This document shows, in pieces, positions 14,048 to 20,416 of a stretch of DNA of 25,170 nucleotides (within the stretch, counting starts at the first letter, position 1; the number at the start of each line of letters is the position of its first letter). A program made the translations under genes and the position numbers. The notes beneath the pieces were generated by a model. The model worked only from the letters and a program-made list of their open reading frames with translations, was not told where the DNA came from and searched no databases. The stretch spans positions 1 to 25,170 of IMG/VR virus record IMGVR_UViG_3300030451_003124. One strand, written 5' to 3'. Source of the DNA: a virus.

Positions 14048-15499
14048 TTGATTGGGGAATCTGTTGAGAATGCATCAAGGCGTAAGTGGAGTGACTACTC
14101 ATTCGTCAATGCTCCATCGGCTGGAAGCAACTTCATACGGCAATACGTCGAGAGATTCAATACAGTATCATACTTCAATGAATATGCAGGCCTGCTATCA
14201 TACTTCTATGTCTTGGGTCAGTATCTAGCACCATACATCAGGATACCAATACACGGCAGTCACATTGATTGCAGGACTCATGTATATTGGATTCAAGAGT
14301 CGAGGACTGGAAAATCAGTTGCATGGGACTTCACGGCTAAACTTCTCAGGGCGCTCGATATAGAGGCTGAGTCATTCACTGCTGGATCCGATGCCAAGTT
14401 GATAGGAACTGTCGAGAAGGTTCCGATCATGGGTGAAAACGGAAAGCCGACTGGAGAGCATGATGTTGAAGTCATACCGGGCTTGCTCAATGGATACAAG
14501 ACATTACTCTTCGATGAAGCGAGCGTATTGCTCAATGACCAGAAGGCATACTTCAGCGACAAGATACTGTATCTGCAACAGGCCATGGCTCCATTGGGTA
14601 GCGAGACGAACGTCTTGGTGAAGCATCTTGTGGGCGGATCAGTTCATACACCATCTGGAGTGTCCCTATGGATGACTACGTTCCCTCCAAAGGATATCAT
14701 GTCCCATGTTCTTGAGAAGGGTTTCTTCCAAAGAGTATTCCTATATCAGAACAGTGTGGACATAGAAACAAGACAAACCACCAGTGAGCATAGGATGAGT
14801 GGAGCATACGTTCCAGTCCCTGACAAGATATGGTCGTATGATGATCTTGCTAAATCTATCAAGCGGACTGGCGACATCATCCGTGGCAGGATTCTCACAG
14901 CAGCAGGAATGAGTGAAGAGGATTACTCAAAACTCAGTGATGTGGAAAAAGAGAGGCTGGCAATAAAGCACAGATATGATGTGTTTCAGGTATCATCCAA
15001 CTTCTATCCTGCATTGCTGAATGCGGTTGATGATTACTATGCCTTGGTTCGACAAGTTAGGAATGACAACATAAGAGAGACAGCCATGTCGTTCCTTCCG
15101 AACGTGGAGAATTACACGCTGATATTCACCAACTTAATCGCTGCCACCATGGGATCGACCAAACTGACTAGCGATCATGTCATGATGGCGACTGAGATCA
15201 TCTTCGACAACCTGAACAACCTGTTCATCTGGTTAGAGGAGAAAGAGTCGTACAAACAGGCTAAGAACACCGAGGGTGTAATGAAGCAATGGAAGAAAGC
15301 GTGGGGTAAATGCCACAAGATGGTCAACAACAGAGTGAACAGAGAGGTCGTTAGAAAGAGCCAGATCTTAGAGATATACTCCAGACAAACTGGTATTGCT
15401 GAAAGGACTGCTAGAAGGAGAATAGATGAGATGATAATGAGCGGGGTAGTCAAGACAGTCAAAGATGGAAGATTGGTCTTCGTGTATTTTGAGGTGTAA
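14048..15499 (+). CDS. AAA+/DUF3987-like ATPase with C-terminal winged helix (helicase candidate), 483 aa
   Basis: The TTG at 14048 is supported by GGAGGTG five bases upstream. Walker A appears as QESRTGKS (K89, S90); the usual first glycine is missing. Walker B is KTLLFDEAS (D156, E157). A sensor-like stretch (SGVSLWMTTFPPKDI) and an arginine-containing segment GFFQRVFLYQ near residue 230 are as expected of an AAA+ or DUF3987-type helicase core. The last 50 residues (QILEIYSRQTGIAERTARRRIDEM...) form a winged helix, as in MCM proteins. Next to the primase, a replicative-helicase role is plausible. A terminase or RecA-type ATPase is less likely. Confidence 0.6.
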   Translation: MIGESVENASRRKWSDYSFVNAPSAGSNFIRQYVERFNTVSYFNEYAGLLSYFYVLGQYLAPYIRIPIHGSHIDCRTHVYWIQESRTGKSVAWDFTAKLLRALDIEAESFTAGSDAKLIGTVEKVPIMGENGKPTGEHDVEVIPGLLNGYKTLLFDEASVLLNDQKAYFSDKILYLQQAMAPLGSETNVLVKHLVGGSVHTPSGVSLWMTTFPPKDIMSHVLEKGFFQRVFLYQNSVDIETRQTTSEHRMSGAYVPVPDKIWSYDDLAKSIKRTGDIIRGRILTAAGMSEEDYSKLSDVEKERLAIKHRYDVFQVSSNFYPALLNAVDDYYALVRQVRNDNIRETAMSFLPNVENYTLIFTNLIAATMGSTKLTSDHVMMATEIIFDNLNNLFIWLEEKESYKQAKNTEGVMKQWKKAWGKCHKMVNNRVNREVVRKSQILEIYSRQTGIAERTARRRIDEMIMSGVVKTVKDGRLVFVYFEV

Positions 15500-15501
15500 T
15501 C

Positions 15502-16200
15502 ATGGATAAGGGACTATACGACTGGATGACGGCCAACAACGTGGCCACATTCAAAGTGTTCACAACCACAGACCCGACTGGCCTCAAGAATGGATGGAGG
15601 TCGCTCCATGATGTAAAGATAGATGCAGTGATATTTTTCGATGGCAGGACCTTCGTCGTTTTCCTTGACGATCAAGTTCAGATAAAGCGGATGGAGGTTC
15701 TAGGTATGGAAGTCAAGCAGCACAGGATGAATCAATTACAGTCATGGCTGGACTCCGTGGCAGGAATCAAGTTGGTTGGATATGGTTCGACCAAGTTCGA
15801 TGGTCCTGTCCTCCTAAGAGAACACTATCTTGACATCAAGCATCAGGATGTCCTGAACATCGTCGGAGAAGCAACCGAGGTTCACTATGGCGACTTCCCA
15901 AGAAGGATAGAGTTGCAGGAACTGGCATATCTACAAGGACCATTCTCAAAGACTAGGCATGTCTTTTCCTATCTGTCAAGTCCACTTTCAATGATATCTA
16001 ACTGGAGAAACGGTTGGGTGCGGACAGCGATCAAGGAGTTATGTGGGGAGGTCGAAATGCTCGCAGGCCTATACAAGCACATAATGGTCAGTGAGGCTTT
16101 GACGATCAGGGACGAAAGGACGCATCGGAAGGTCGAGATACCATTCAGGATCGATAGGGCCAGCGACAGGATAGAGATAGGGCCAATGGAGGAAGAATGA
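15502..16200 (+). CDS. DEDD-exonuclease-like protein, apparently degenerate, 232 aa
   Basis: GAGGTG at 15491-15496, five bases before the ATG, supports the start. The segment VGYGSTKFDGPVLL (92-105) matches the Exo II motif of DEDD 3'-5' exonucleases (GYNxxxFDxPxL), as in YprB-like or family B polymerase proofreading domains. LCGEVEMLAGLY (180-191) matches the Exo III region (YCxxDVExTxxLY) with Asp replaced by Glu or shifted. The N-terminal DxE of Exo I is not evident; that region reads FKVFTTTDP. The fold is probably exonuclease-like but activity is doubtful. It lies between the ATPase and a zinc ribbon at the end of the replication block. Confidence 0.5.
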   Translation: MDKGLYDWMTANNVATFKVFTTTDPTGLKNGWRSLHDVKIDAVIFFDGRTFVVFLDDQVQIKRMEVLGMEVKQHRMNQLQSWLDSVAGIKLVGYGSTKFDGPVLLREHYLDIKHQDVLNIVGEATEVHYGDFPRRIELQELAYLQGPFSKTRHVFSYLSSPLSMISNWRNGWVRTAIKELCGEVEMLAGLYKHIMVSEALTIRDERTHRKVEIPFRIDRASDRIEIGPMEEE

Positions 16201-16385
16201 TGCCCTCCAAGACTCCATACAAGGACAAAGTGAGCCAAGTCTGTCCTAAGTGCTACAACAGGGTCCTCGCCATCAGGATAAACGGATTCTACTCTGGCTC
16301 CCGTGACAGGATCTTCCTCTGGGAGTGCCCACTATGCGAATGCGTCTGGAAGAAAACAAGGCCCAGATTGAAGATTGCAGGATAG
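16197..16385 (+). CDS. Small zinc-ribbon protein, 62 aa
   Basis: The start is in an ATGA overlap with the exonuclease-like gene; a second ATG follows at 16200. C16/C19 and C44/C47 (plus C49) form a zinc ribbon, with a basic start (KTPYKDK) and end (WKKTRPRLK). The 'WECPLCECVWKK' knuckle is typical of small nucleic-acid-binding ribbons. It is the last gene of the replication block before a 37-base gap. Confidence 0.6.
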   Translation: MMPSKTPYKDKVSQVCPKCYNRVLAIRINGFYSGSRDRIFLWECPLCECVWKKTRPRLKIAG

Positions 16386-16422
16386 AAGTTTCAATAAAGG
16401 ATTGACAACCTAGTGACGGTTG
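16386..16422 (+). promoter_or_regulatory. Short intergenic gap, possible late promoter
   Basis: The 37-base gap holds TTCAATAAAG at about 16390-16399, an AT-rich element 24-33 bases before the ATG at 16423. There is no good Shine-Dalgarno. If the element is a TATA box, the transcript would begin at or near the ATG (leaderless). The GAGAGG copies seen elsewhere are absent here. Confidence 0.25.
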
Positions 16423-16713
16423 ATGTCAGCATTCGACAAGGCTTGGGGTGTTGCGAAGGAATACACTCCCCCAGAATTCCGAGGCGATGCCGACCATGAA
16501 TTCTTTTCTCAACCGGAAGATGAATTAGAGAGAGAAAGCAGTTTTTCCAAACAGCCCTGTGATACTTGTCATCAGCACTTAGCAGGTGATAGATACAAGG
16601 TCACGGCGGCTAACAGGGGTACAAAACCAATAAACCTGAGTATATGTCAAGATTGCCTTATGCGTTTAGTCGGTGGTTATTCGTGGAATCAAAAAGATCA
16701 GGTGTATGAGTGA
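16423..16713 (+). CDS. FxKAW-tagged zinc-ribbon protein, 96 aa
   Basis: The ATG at 16423 directly follows an in-frame TTG and gives MSAFDKAWGVAKEY as the N-terminus, the first copy of the tag shared by five proteins here. An acidic linker follows (DELERESS), then a zinc ribbon with C46/C49 (CDTCHQHLAGDRYKV) and C75/C78 (CQDC). Base composition is AT-richer than the upstream block: about 40% GC in the line beginning 16501. The stop overlaps the next start (TGATG). Function unknown; a virion or assembly role is suggested by the neighbouring DUF5872-like gene. Confidence 0.6.
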   Translation: MSAFDKAWGVAKEYTPPEFRGDADHEFFSQPEDELERESSFSKQPCDTCHQHLAGDRYKVTAANRGTKPINLSICQDCLMRLVGGYSWNQKDQVYE

Positions 16714-16913
16714 TGACAACGGCTTTCGACGCAGCATGGGAGATTGTGAAGGGGGACAATGTTCCCACCAACCCCTCCCTATGGTCACAGGCCAAATCCA
16801 AGGCCAAATCCAAGTTCAAGGTCTATCCCTCTGCTTATGCCAACGGTTGGGCCGCTAAGTGGTATAAGTCCAAAGGCGGCGGTTGGAAGAAGAAGGGCAA
16901 GGGTAAGAAATGA
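16713..16913 (+). CDS. FxKAW-tagged basic protein, 66 aa
   Basis: The ATG at 16713 overlaps the upstream stop (TGATG); a GTG at 16710 would add one residue. The N-terminus MTTAFDAAWEIVKGDN carries the tag (AAW in place of KAW). A Lys-rich AKSKAKSK repeat follows, then FKVYPSAYANGWAAKWYKSKGG, a 'KVYPSAYANxWxxxxYKxxGGxW' element that I recognise from small basic proteins next to structural genes of marine phages. It ends in Lys/Gly repeats. A DNA-binding or packaging role is inferred from charge. Confidence 0.6.
   Translation: MTTAFDAAWEIVKGDNVPTNPSLWSQAKSKAKSKFKVYPSAYANGWAAKWYKSKGGGWKKKGKGKK
16791..16814 (+). repeat. Two tandem copies of a 12-bp unit
   Basis: GCCAAATCCAAG occurs at 16791-16802 and again at 16803-16814 with no mismatch. 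The unit encodes AKSK in the basic FxKAW-tagged protein. It is probably a small coding expansion. Confidence 0.7.
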
Positions 16914-17530
16914 TTGCCAGTCCTATCTCTAAGTCAGTTGACAAGGATCTCAGGCGATGGTTCAAGGAGAAGTGGGTCGATGTATCCCGTAAGGACAAGG
17001 ACGGTAAGCATCCTCCTTGTGGCAGGGATGAGGCCAAGACTGACAGCAGGGGATATCCCAAGTGCAGGCCATCCAAGAAGGTCAGTGAGAAGACTCCGAA
17101 GACATCGAGGAGCATGAGTGCCAAAGACAAGAAGGCGGCTACTAGAAGAAAGAGAAGCAAGCCTCAGGGTGTGGGGGGAAAGCCGACCATGGTCAAGTCA
17201 ACGATCTGTGATTGTGAGACATGCAACACACTGACCAAGGCCATGCTCATGAAGGGCAAGAAGAAAGAGAAACCGTTCCACGGCTACAATCCGAAGAAGC
17301 ACAGTCGGAAGGGTGGCCTGAATGCCGCTGGTCGTGCTAAGTTCAAGAGAGAGACTGGAGCCAATCTGAAGCCTCCTGTCACAGAGAAGCCATCTACATT
17401 GAAACCCGGATCGAAGAAGGCAAAGAGGCGAAAGTCATTCTGTGCTAGGATGTCTGGCGTCAAGGGACCAACAAGCAAAGGCGGAAAACTCACACCGAAA
17501 GGTGCAGCACTGAAAAGGTGGAATTGTTAA
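16910..17530 (+). CDS. Basic DUF5872-like plus DUF6321-like protein, 206 aa
   Basis: The start is in an ATGA overlap. Residues about 11-66 match the DUF5872 pattern I know from viruses: DLRRWFKEKWVDVSRK, GKHPPCGR, RGYPKCRPSKKVS, TPKTSRSMS. A basic linker and a small cysteine cluster (C100, C102, C105) follow. Residues about 124-206 match the DUF6321 pattern: HSRKGGLNAAGRAKFKRETG, ANLKPPV, RRKSFCARMSGVKGP and a closing KGAALKRWNC. The protein is very basic overall. Biochemical roles of both families are not established; association with virions or DNA condensation is inference. It lacks the FxKAW tag but lies between tagged genes. Confidence 0.7.
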   Translation: MIASPISKSVDKDLRRWFKEKWVDVSRKDKDGKHPPCGRDEAKTDSRGYPKCRPSKKVSEKTPKTSRSMSAKDKKAATRRKRSKPQGVGGKPTMVKSTICDCETCNTLTKAMLMKGKKKEKPFHGYNPKKHSRKGGLNAAGRAKFKRETGANLKPPVTEKPSTLKPGSKKAKRRKSFCARMSGVKGPTSKGGKLTPKGAALKRWNC

Positions 17531-17757
17531 TGACAAGTTTTGAGAAAGCATGGAACATATTGAAAGACGACGAAGGCATGGCATCAGCCAAGAAGAAATT
17601 GGTTGAATGCTTGAAAGAGAAAGGCGGGGCTTGCAGCATGAAAGAATGCTGTGATGCTTGTGGCTTGGGCATGGAGGAGTGTAAGAAACTCATCAACTCC
17701 ATGGACAATGTGAAGATACACAAGCATGGCGATGTCGTATTGATGGACGGACTCTGA
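17530..17757 (+). CDS. FxKAW-tagged winged-helix-like protein, 75 aa
   Basis: The ATG at 17530 overlaps the upstream stop (TAATG), giving MTSFEKAWNILKDDEG as the N-terminus. The remainder (KKLVECLKEKGGACSMKECCDACGLGMEECKKLINSM, then a VKIHKHGDVVLM wing) reads as a compact winged helix rich in cysteine (six Cys). Those cysteines could bind metal, but spacing does not give a classical zinc ribbon. The tag followed by an unrelated small domain is the same design as its neighbours. Confidence 0.6.
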   Translation: MTSFEKAWNILKDDEGMASAKKKLVECLKEKGGACSMKECCDACGLGMEECKKLINSMDNVKIHKHGDVVLMDGL

Positions 17758-17762
17758 TACAT

Positions 17763-18176
17763 ATGGCGAAGTCCGATGCCCCCAATTACAGAAAGGCCAC
17801 GACCAACAAGAAGTGTGGCAACTGTAAGGCATGGGACTCAAGCAAGACCGACGATCCTATGACTGGATACTGTGAGTGGTATGACTTCAATTGCAGGGCT
17901 GATCATGTATGCGATGCATGGGCTCCTGATGACTTTGAGAAGGCATGGGAGATCATTAGGTCCGATGAGAAAGGCAAGTTCCGTGGATACTCAAAGAACA
18001 CCATAGAGGGCAGGGCAGAGAGGCAGGGCAAGGCTCGCGCATGGAACAAGGCTCGCAAGGTGAAGAGGGGAAGAACCAGACTGAGGTATGCTAGGAACAA
18101 GACCCGTGGGAACGTCAGGCCGAAGATGCGAAGGCAACTCGGTGCTGGTGGCAAGAGGGAATCCGTCAGCAGATGA
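17763..18176 (+). CDS. Cysteine-rich domain + internal FxKAW motif + basic tail, 137 aa
   Basis: The ATG at 17763 follows the upstream stop by five bases. Residues 16-53 hold C18, C21, C37, C44 and C50 in a CGNCKAW...GYCEWYDF...CDAWAP pattern, a small metal-binding domain seen in phage proteins near structural genes. The tag FEKAWEIIR lies internally at 58-66, directly after that domain. The remaining 70 residues are strongly Arg/Lys-rich with few acidic residues. No in-frame start lies just before the tag, so it is not a separate gene. A tag-bearing fusion is the likely history. It is the last + strand gene before the convergent block. Confidence 0.6.
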   Translation: MAKSDAPNYRKATTNKKCGNCKAWDSSKTDDPMTGYCEWYDFNCRADHVCDAWAPDDFEKAWEIIRSDEKGKFRGYSKNTIEGRAERQGKARAWNKARKVKRGRTRLRYARNKTRGNVRPKMRRQLGAGGKRESVSR

Positions 18177-18177
18177 A

Positions 18178-19269
18178 TCACTGGTGTCCTGCATGGACAT
18201 AGGTTATCTTGGCGTTGGTCGGTGTCCCTGTGTATCCAAGGCTCGCATTGATGGTGACGGTCCTGCCGGAGATGGTGAAGTCGGATCCCTGCACTAGGTT
18301 CGCTATGAACCTCGGAGTGCTTGTCTTGTATATCATGACCTCAACGAGTTTGGTCGATGCCTCGTCCTGAGATCCAAGGGGCTCAAAGGCGAGGGTCACG
18401 TCCGTCGATGTCCCTGTGTATGCAGCGGTCTTGATGGATGTCCTGTGGACTGGCGTGATCTGGTATGCGCCCCCTGACGTGGTGGGGACGTTGGCGCTGG
18501 TCGTTTGATCGGACTGGAAGAAGAGGTGAGTCTCACCAGCGCCATTCGGGTATGACCCCAATCCAGTCGGGTCACGGGCGAACACGAATCCCATGTCGGT
18601 GATGGGGAGGTTGCCCGTGTTGTTGGTGATGAGGGTGTTGAAGGGGCTAGTGGGGTTATTGCCAGAGGAGATGAGGGCGGATAGCGGCAGGGGCCCCGGA
18701 CGTAGGAACACACGCTTGTCGTTCACATTGCCCACAGCGATGCCACTGCTGTATGTGAGCCTGACAGCGGCTAGAACGATGGTCTGCTTGTCGAGGTGGG
18801 CCGATGGTGATTGAGGATAGACGCCTGAGCCCGTGTTGACCTCGTTGCCGTATATCATGGCGATCTTGCCCGTGATGGCCGGATCGATGTAGACCAGCAG
18901 TATCCTCTCGTAGTTGGCCCCGGTCAGCGTTGGCAGGGTGCTGGAGTTCTTGGGGAACTTGCCAGTGTGGGACGACGAGGTGATGTCGATGGAGGCAGCG
19001 CCTATCGAGTGGAACACCCCATCGAGGAGAACCGTCCCCGCTGCGATGGACAGCGTGGTGGACGAGTGGCTCACAGCGCAATTGCCCACAGTGCTGCTGT
19101 TTCGATTGCTGTCATTGATATCGTTAAGTAGGATGGGAACGACACCATTCAGAAGTCCGCGTTCGTTGAAGTTCGTGAGGGTCGGGCTGGTCAGTATGTC
19201 CTGATCCAGAAGTCCGTCGTCCTGATAACTCTGAGCAGCCCTCTCATGTCCCTCACCTATTGTCGCCAT
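18178..19269 (-). CDS. Structural protein, probably tail fibre or baseplate component, 363 aa
   Basis: Read on the minus strand, the ATG at 19269 overlaps the stop of the preceding gene by one base (TAATG), with GGAGGT six bases upstream. The sequence is Thr/Ser/Gly/Asn-rich, with beta-type repeats and few charged helices. Segments such as TVLLDGVFHSIG, RILLVYIDPAITGKI and VVLAAVRLTY-like strands recall baseplate or fibre-base proteins. The C-terminus has a FTISGRTVTINASLGYTGTPTNAKITYV sandwich-like end. No enzyme motif. A virion-surface role is likely. Confidence 0.6.
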   Translation of the reverse strand: MATIGEGHERAAQSYQDDGLLDQDILTSPTLTNFNERGLLNGVVPILLNDINDSNRNSSTVGNCAVSHSSTTLSIAAGTVLLDGVFHSIGAASIDITSSSHTGKFPKNSSTLPTLTGANYERILLVYIDPAITGKIAMIYGNEVNTGSGVYPQSPSAHLDKQTIVLAAVRLTYSSGIAVGNVNDKRVFLRPGPLPLSALISSGNNPTSPFNTLITNNTGNLPITDMGFVFARDPTGLGSYPNGAGETHLFFQSDQTTSANVPTTSGGAYQITPVHRTSIKTAAYTGTSTDVTLAFEPLGSQDEASTKLVEVMIYKTSTPRFIANLVQGSDFTISGRTVTINASLGYTGTPTNAKITYVHAGHQ

Positions 19270-19610
19270 TACCTTACCTCCATCAGAACATCGACCCTGA
19301 CCTCATTGTTTGATGTCTTGTCGATAGGCATGAACGTGGCCCTGAATGCAGGGGTGTCGAGGGCGGTGTCGCCATGGAGGACGATCTCCTTGAGCGTCTC
19401 CGATGATGTCTCGGACGTGGTGAAGACGCCGGACACGGATACGGTCCTGTCGTCTATCTTGGTGACGGATGGTGTGATGGTTATCTGAGGGCTACCCGCA
19501 CCTCCATCCCTGCTGGACGCCTCTCCCCCACTCGACCCCAGCGTCATCCTTGTGACGAGTGTGGATAGGTGGTCCGCCAATGCTGACTTGAGGGAGTCGA
19601 GAACAGGCAT
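19269..19610 (-). CDS. Tail/baseplate-associated protein, 113 aa
   Basis: The start is in a TGATG overlap with the preceding minus-strand gene, and GGAGGA lies just upstream. After a helical start (SLKSALADHLSTLVTRMTLG) and a Gly/Ser loop, the segment TVSVSGVFTTSETSSETLKEIVLHG and the close AFRATFMPIDKTSNNEVRVDVLMEV match a pattern common in phage tail-tip or fibre proteins ('xATFxPxDKTxxxELRVxVxxxV'). It is coupled to the fibre-like gene downstream. Assignment to a tail module is fairly secure; the exact position in the virion is not. Confidence 0.6.
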   Translation of the reverse strand: MPVLDSLKSALADHLSTLVTRMTLGSSGGEASSRDGGAGSPQITITPSVTKIDDRTVSVSGVFTTSETSSETLKEIVLHGDTALDTPAFRATFMPIDKTSNNEVRVDVLMEVR

Positions 19611-20416
19611 CAGTATTCCTCCATATCACTAAGTTGAGTTGTCAAATATCCTCTTCTTTGTGGCTCAGGATATTTTGCCTCATGTTCCAGTAGCGACCTA
19701 AACCTCTCATTTTGATCCTGTTCATACTCCAAGATCCCCTCTGGTCCGATCCTGTATGTCTGTTCAGGGAACAAGGGAGGACCACTTACTTGCACCTGAC
19801 CCTTGCTGCGTTGACCCCTCGCACTTGCAGCAGCCGCTTCATCCAAAGCAGTTTCTAGTGTTTTACGATCTGTGATTCCTGCATCCCTAATTGCTCTAAC
19901 TAAACTTGCCCTTTCCAACTCATCTAACAGTTCATCCTTGCCAGATTGAAGAAAGGACGATTCAAAATCTCTTAGAGAATCTGAGAAGTCTCCAATTTCA
20001 TAATCCATTCTAGGAGGGACCATAATTTTTCCATCCCTTACATCTTTCTTGAACTTAGCAGCATCCATCAACGCTCTCATTGTTGGAATGTATTCTCCAG
20101 ACAGAGGGTCGTATTCAACTGAGGATCGGAACTTATCGTTGTAAAAATCATCTTCAGGGCCTCCCATTTCTCGATAGTTTGATGTCTCATAACCCCTACT
20201 TGAATCGATACCATATCTATCTCCTGTCCTTGGGTTAATGTTTGGATCACTGTCAAAAGGATACATAAAACTACTAAAGTGAGGGATCCTAGAACCTCTG
20301 AATGCCAGATTGGCATCTTCATCGAAATATGATGGTGGTTGTCCAATTGGACTTGGTATTTTGAAATCGACATCTTTGACGAGATCCCAAGCCTTATTGA
20401 ATACGTTCAATCTCAC
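19610..20416 (-). CDS. FxKAW-tagged, AT-rich protein of unknown function, 268 aa
   Basis: On the minus strand a GTG at 20416 overlaps the upstream TGA (GTGA) and has a near-perfect AGGAGGTGAT directly before it. The N-terminus MRLNVFNKAWDLVKDVDF carries the tag. The remainder is hydrophilic, rich in Asp, Glu, Arg, Ser and Tyr, with long charged helices (ELLDELERASLVRAIRDAG, TALDEAAAASARGQ) and disordered-looking loops. GC is about 40% in sampled 60-base lines, against about 60% in the genes on either side. No family recognised. It may be a recent acquisition or a scaffold/assembly protein. It is the only tagged protein on this strand. Confidence 0.6.
   Translation of the reverse strand: MRLNVFNKAWDLVKDVDFKIPSPIGQPPSYFDEDANLAFRGSRIPHFSSFMYPFDSDPNINPRTGDRYGIDSSRGYETSNYREMGGPEDDFYNDKFRSSVEYDPLSGEYIPTMRALMDAAKFKKDVRDGKIMVPPRMDYEIGDFSDSLRDFESSFLQSGKDELLDELERASLVRAIRDAGITDRKTLETALDEAAAASARGQRSKGQVQVSGPPLFPEQTYRIGPEGILEYEQDQNERFRSLLEHEAKYPEPQRRGYLTTQLSDMEEY

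Noticed and set aside
16791-16814. 12-bp tandem repeat as an origin iteron
   Set aside because: Only two copies exist, in frame and encoding AKSK in a Lys-rich protein, so a coding expansion explains it.
18656-19081. Minus-strand 141-codon frame and several + strand frames inside the tail genes
   Set aside because: They are alternative frames of the tail-type genes. Their Arg/His/Pro-rich or Ser/Leu-rich translations and lack of ribosome binding sites mark them as shadows.
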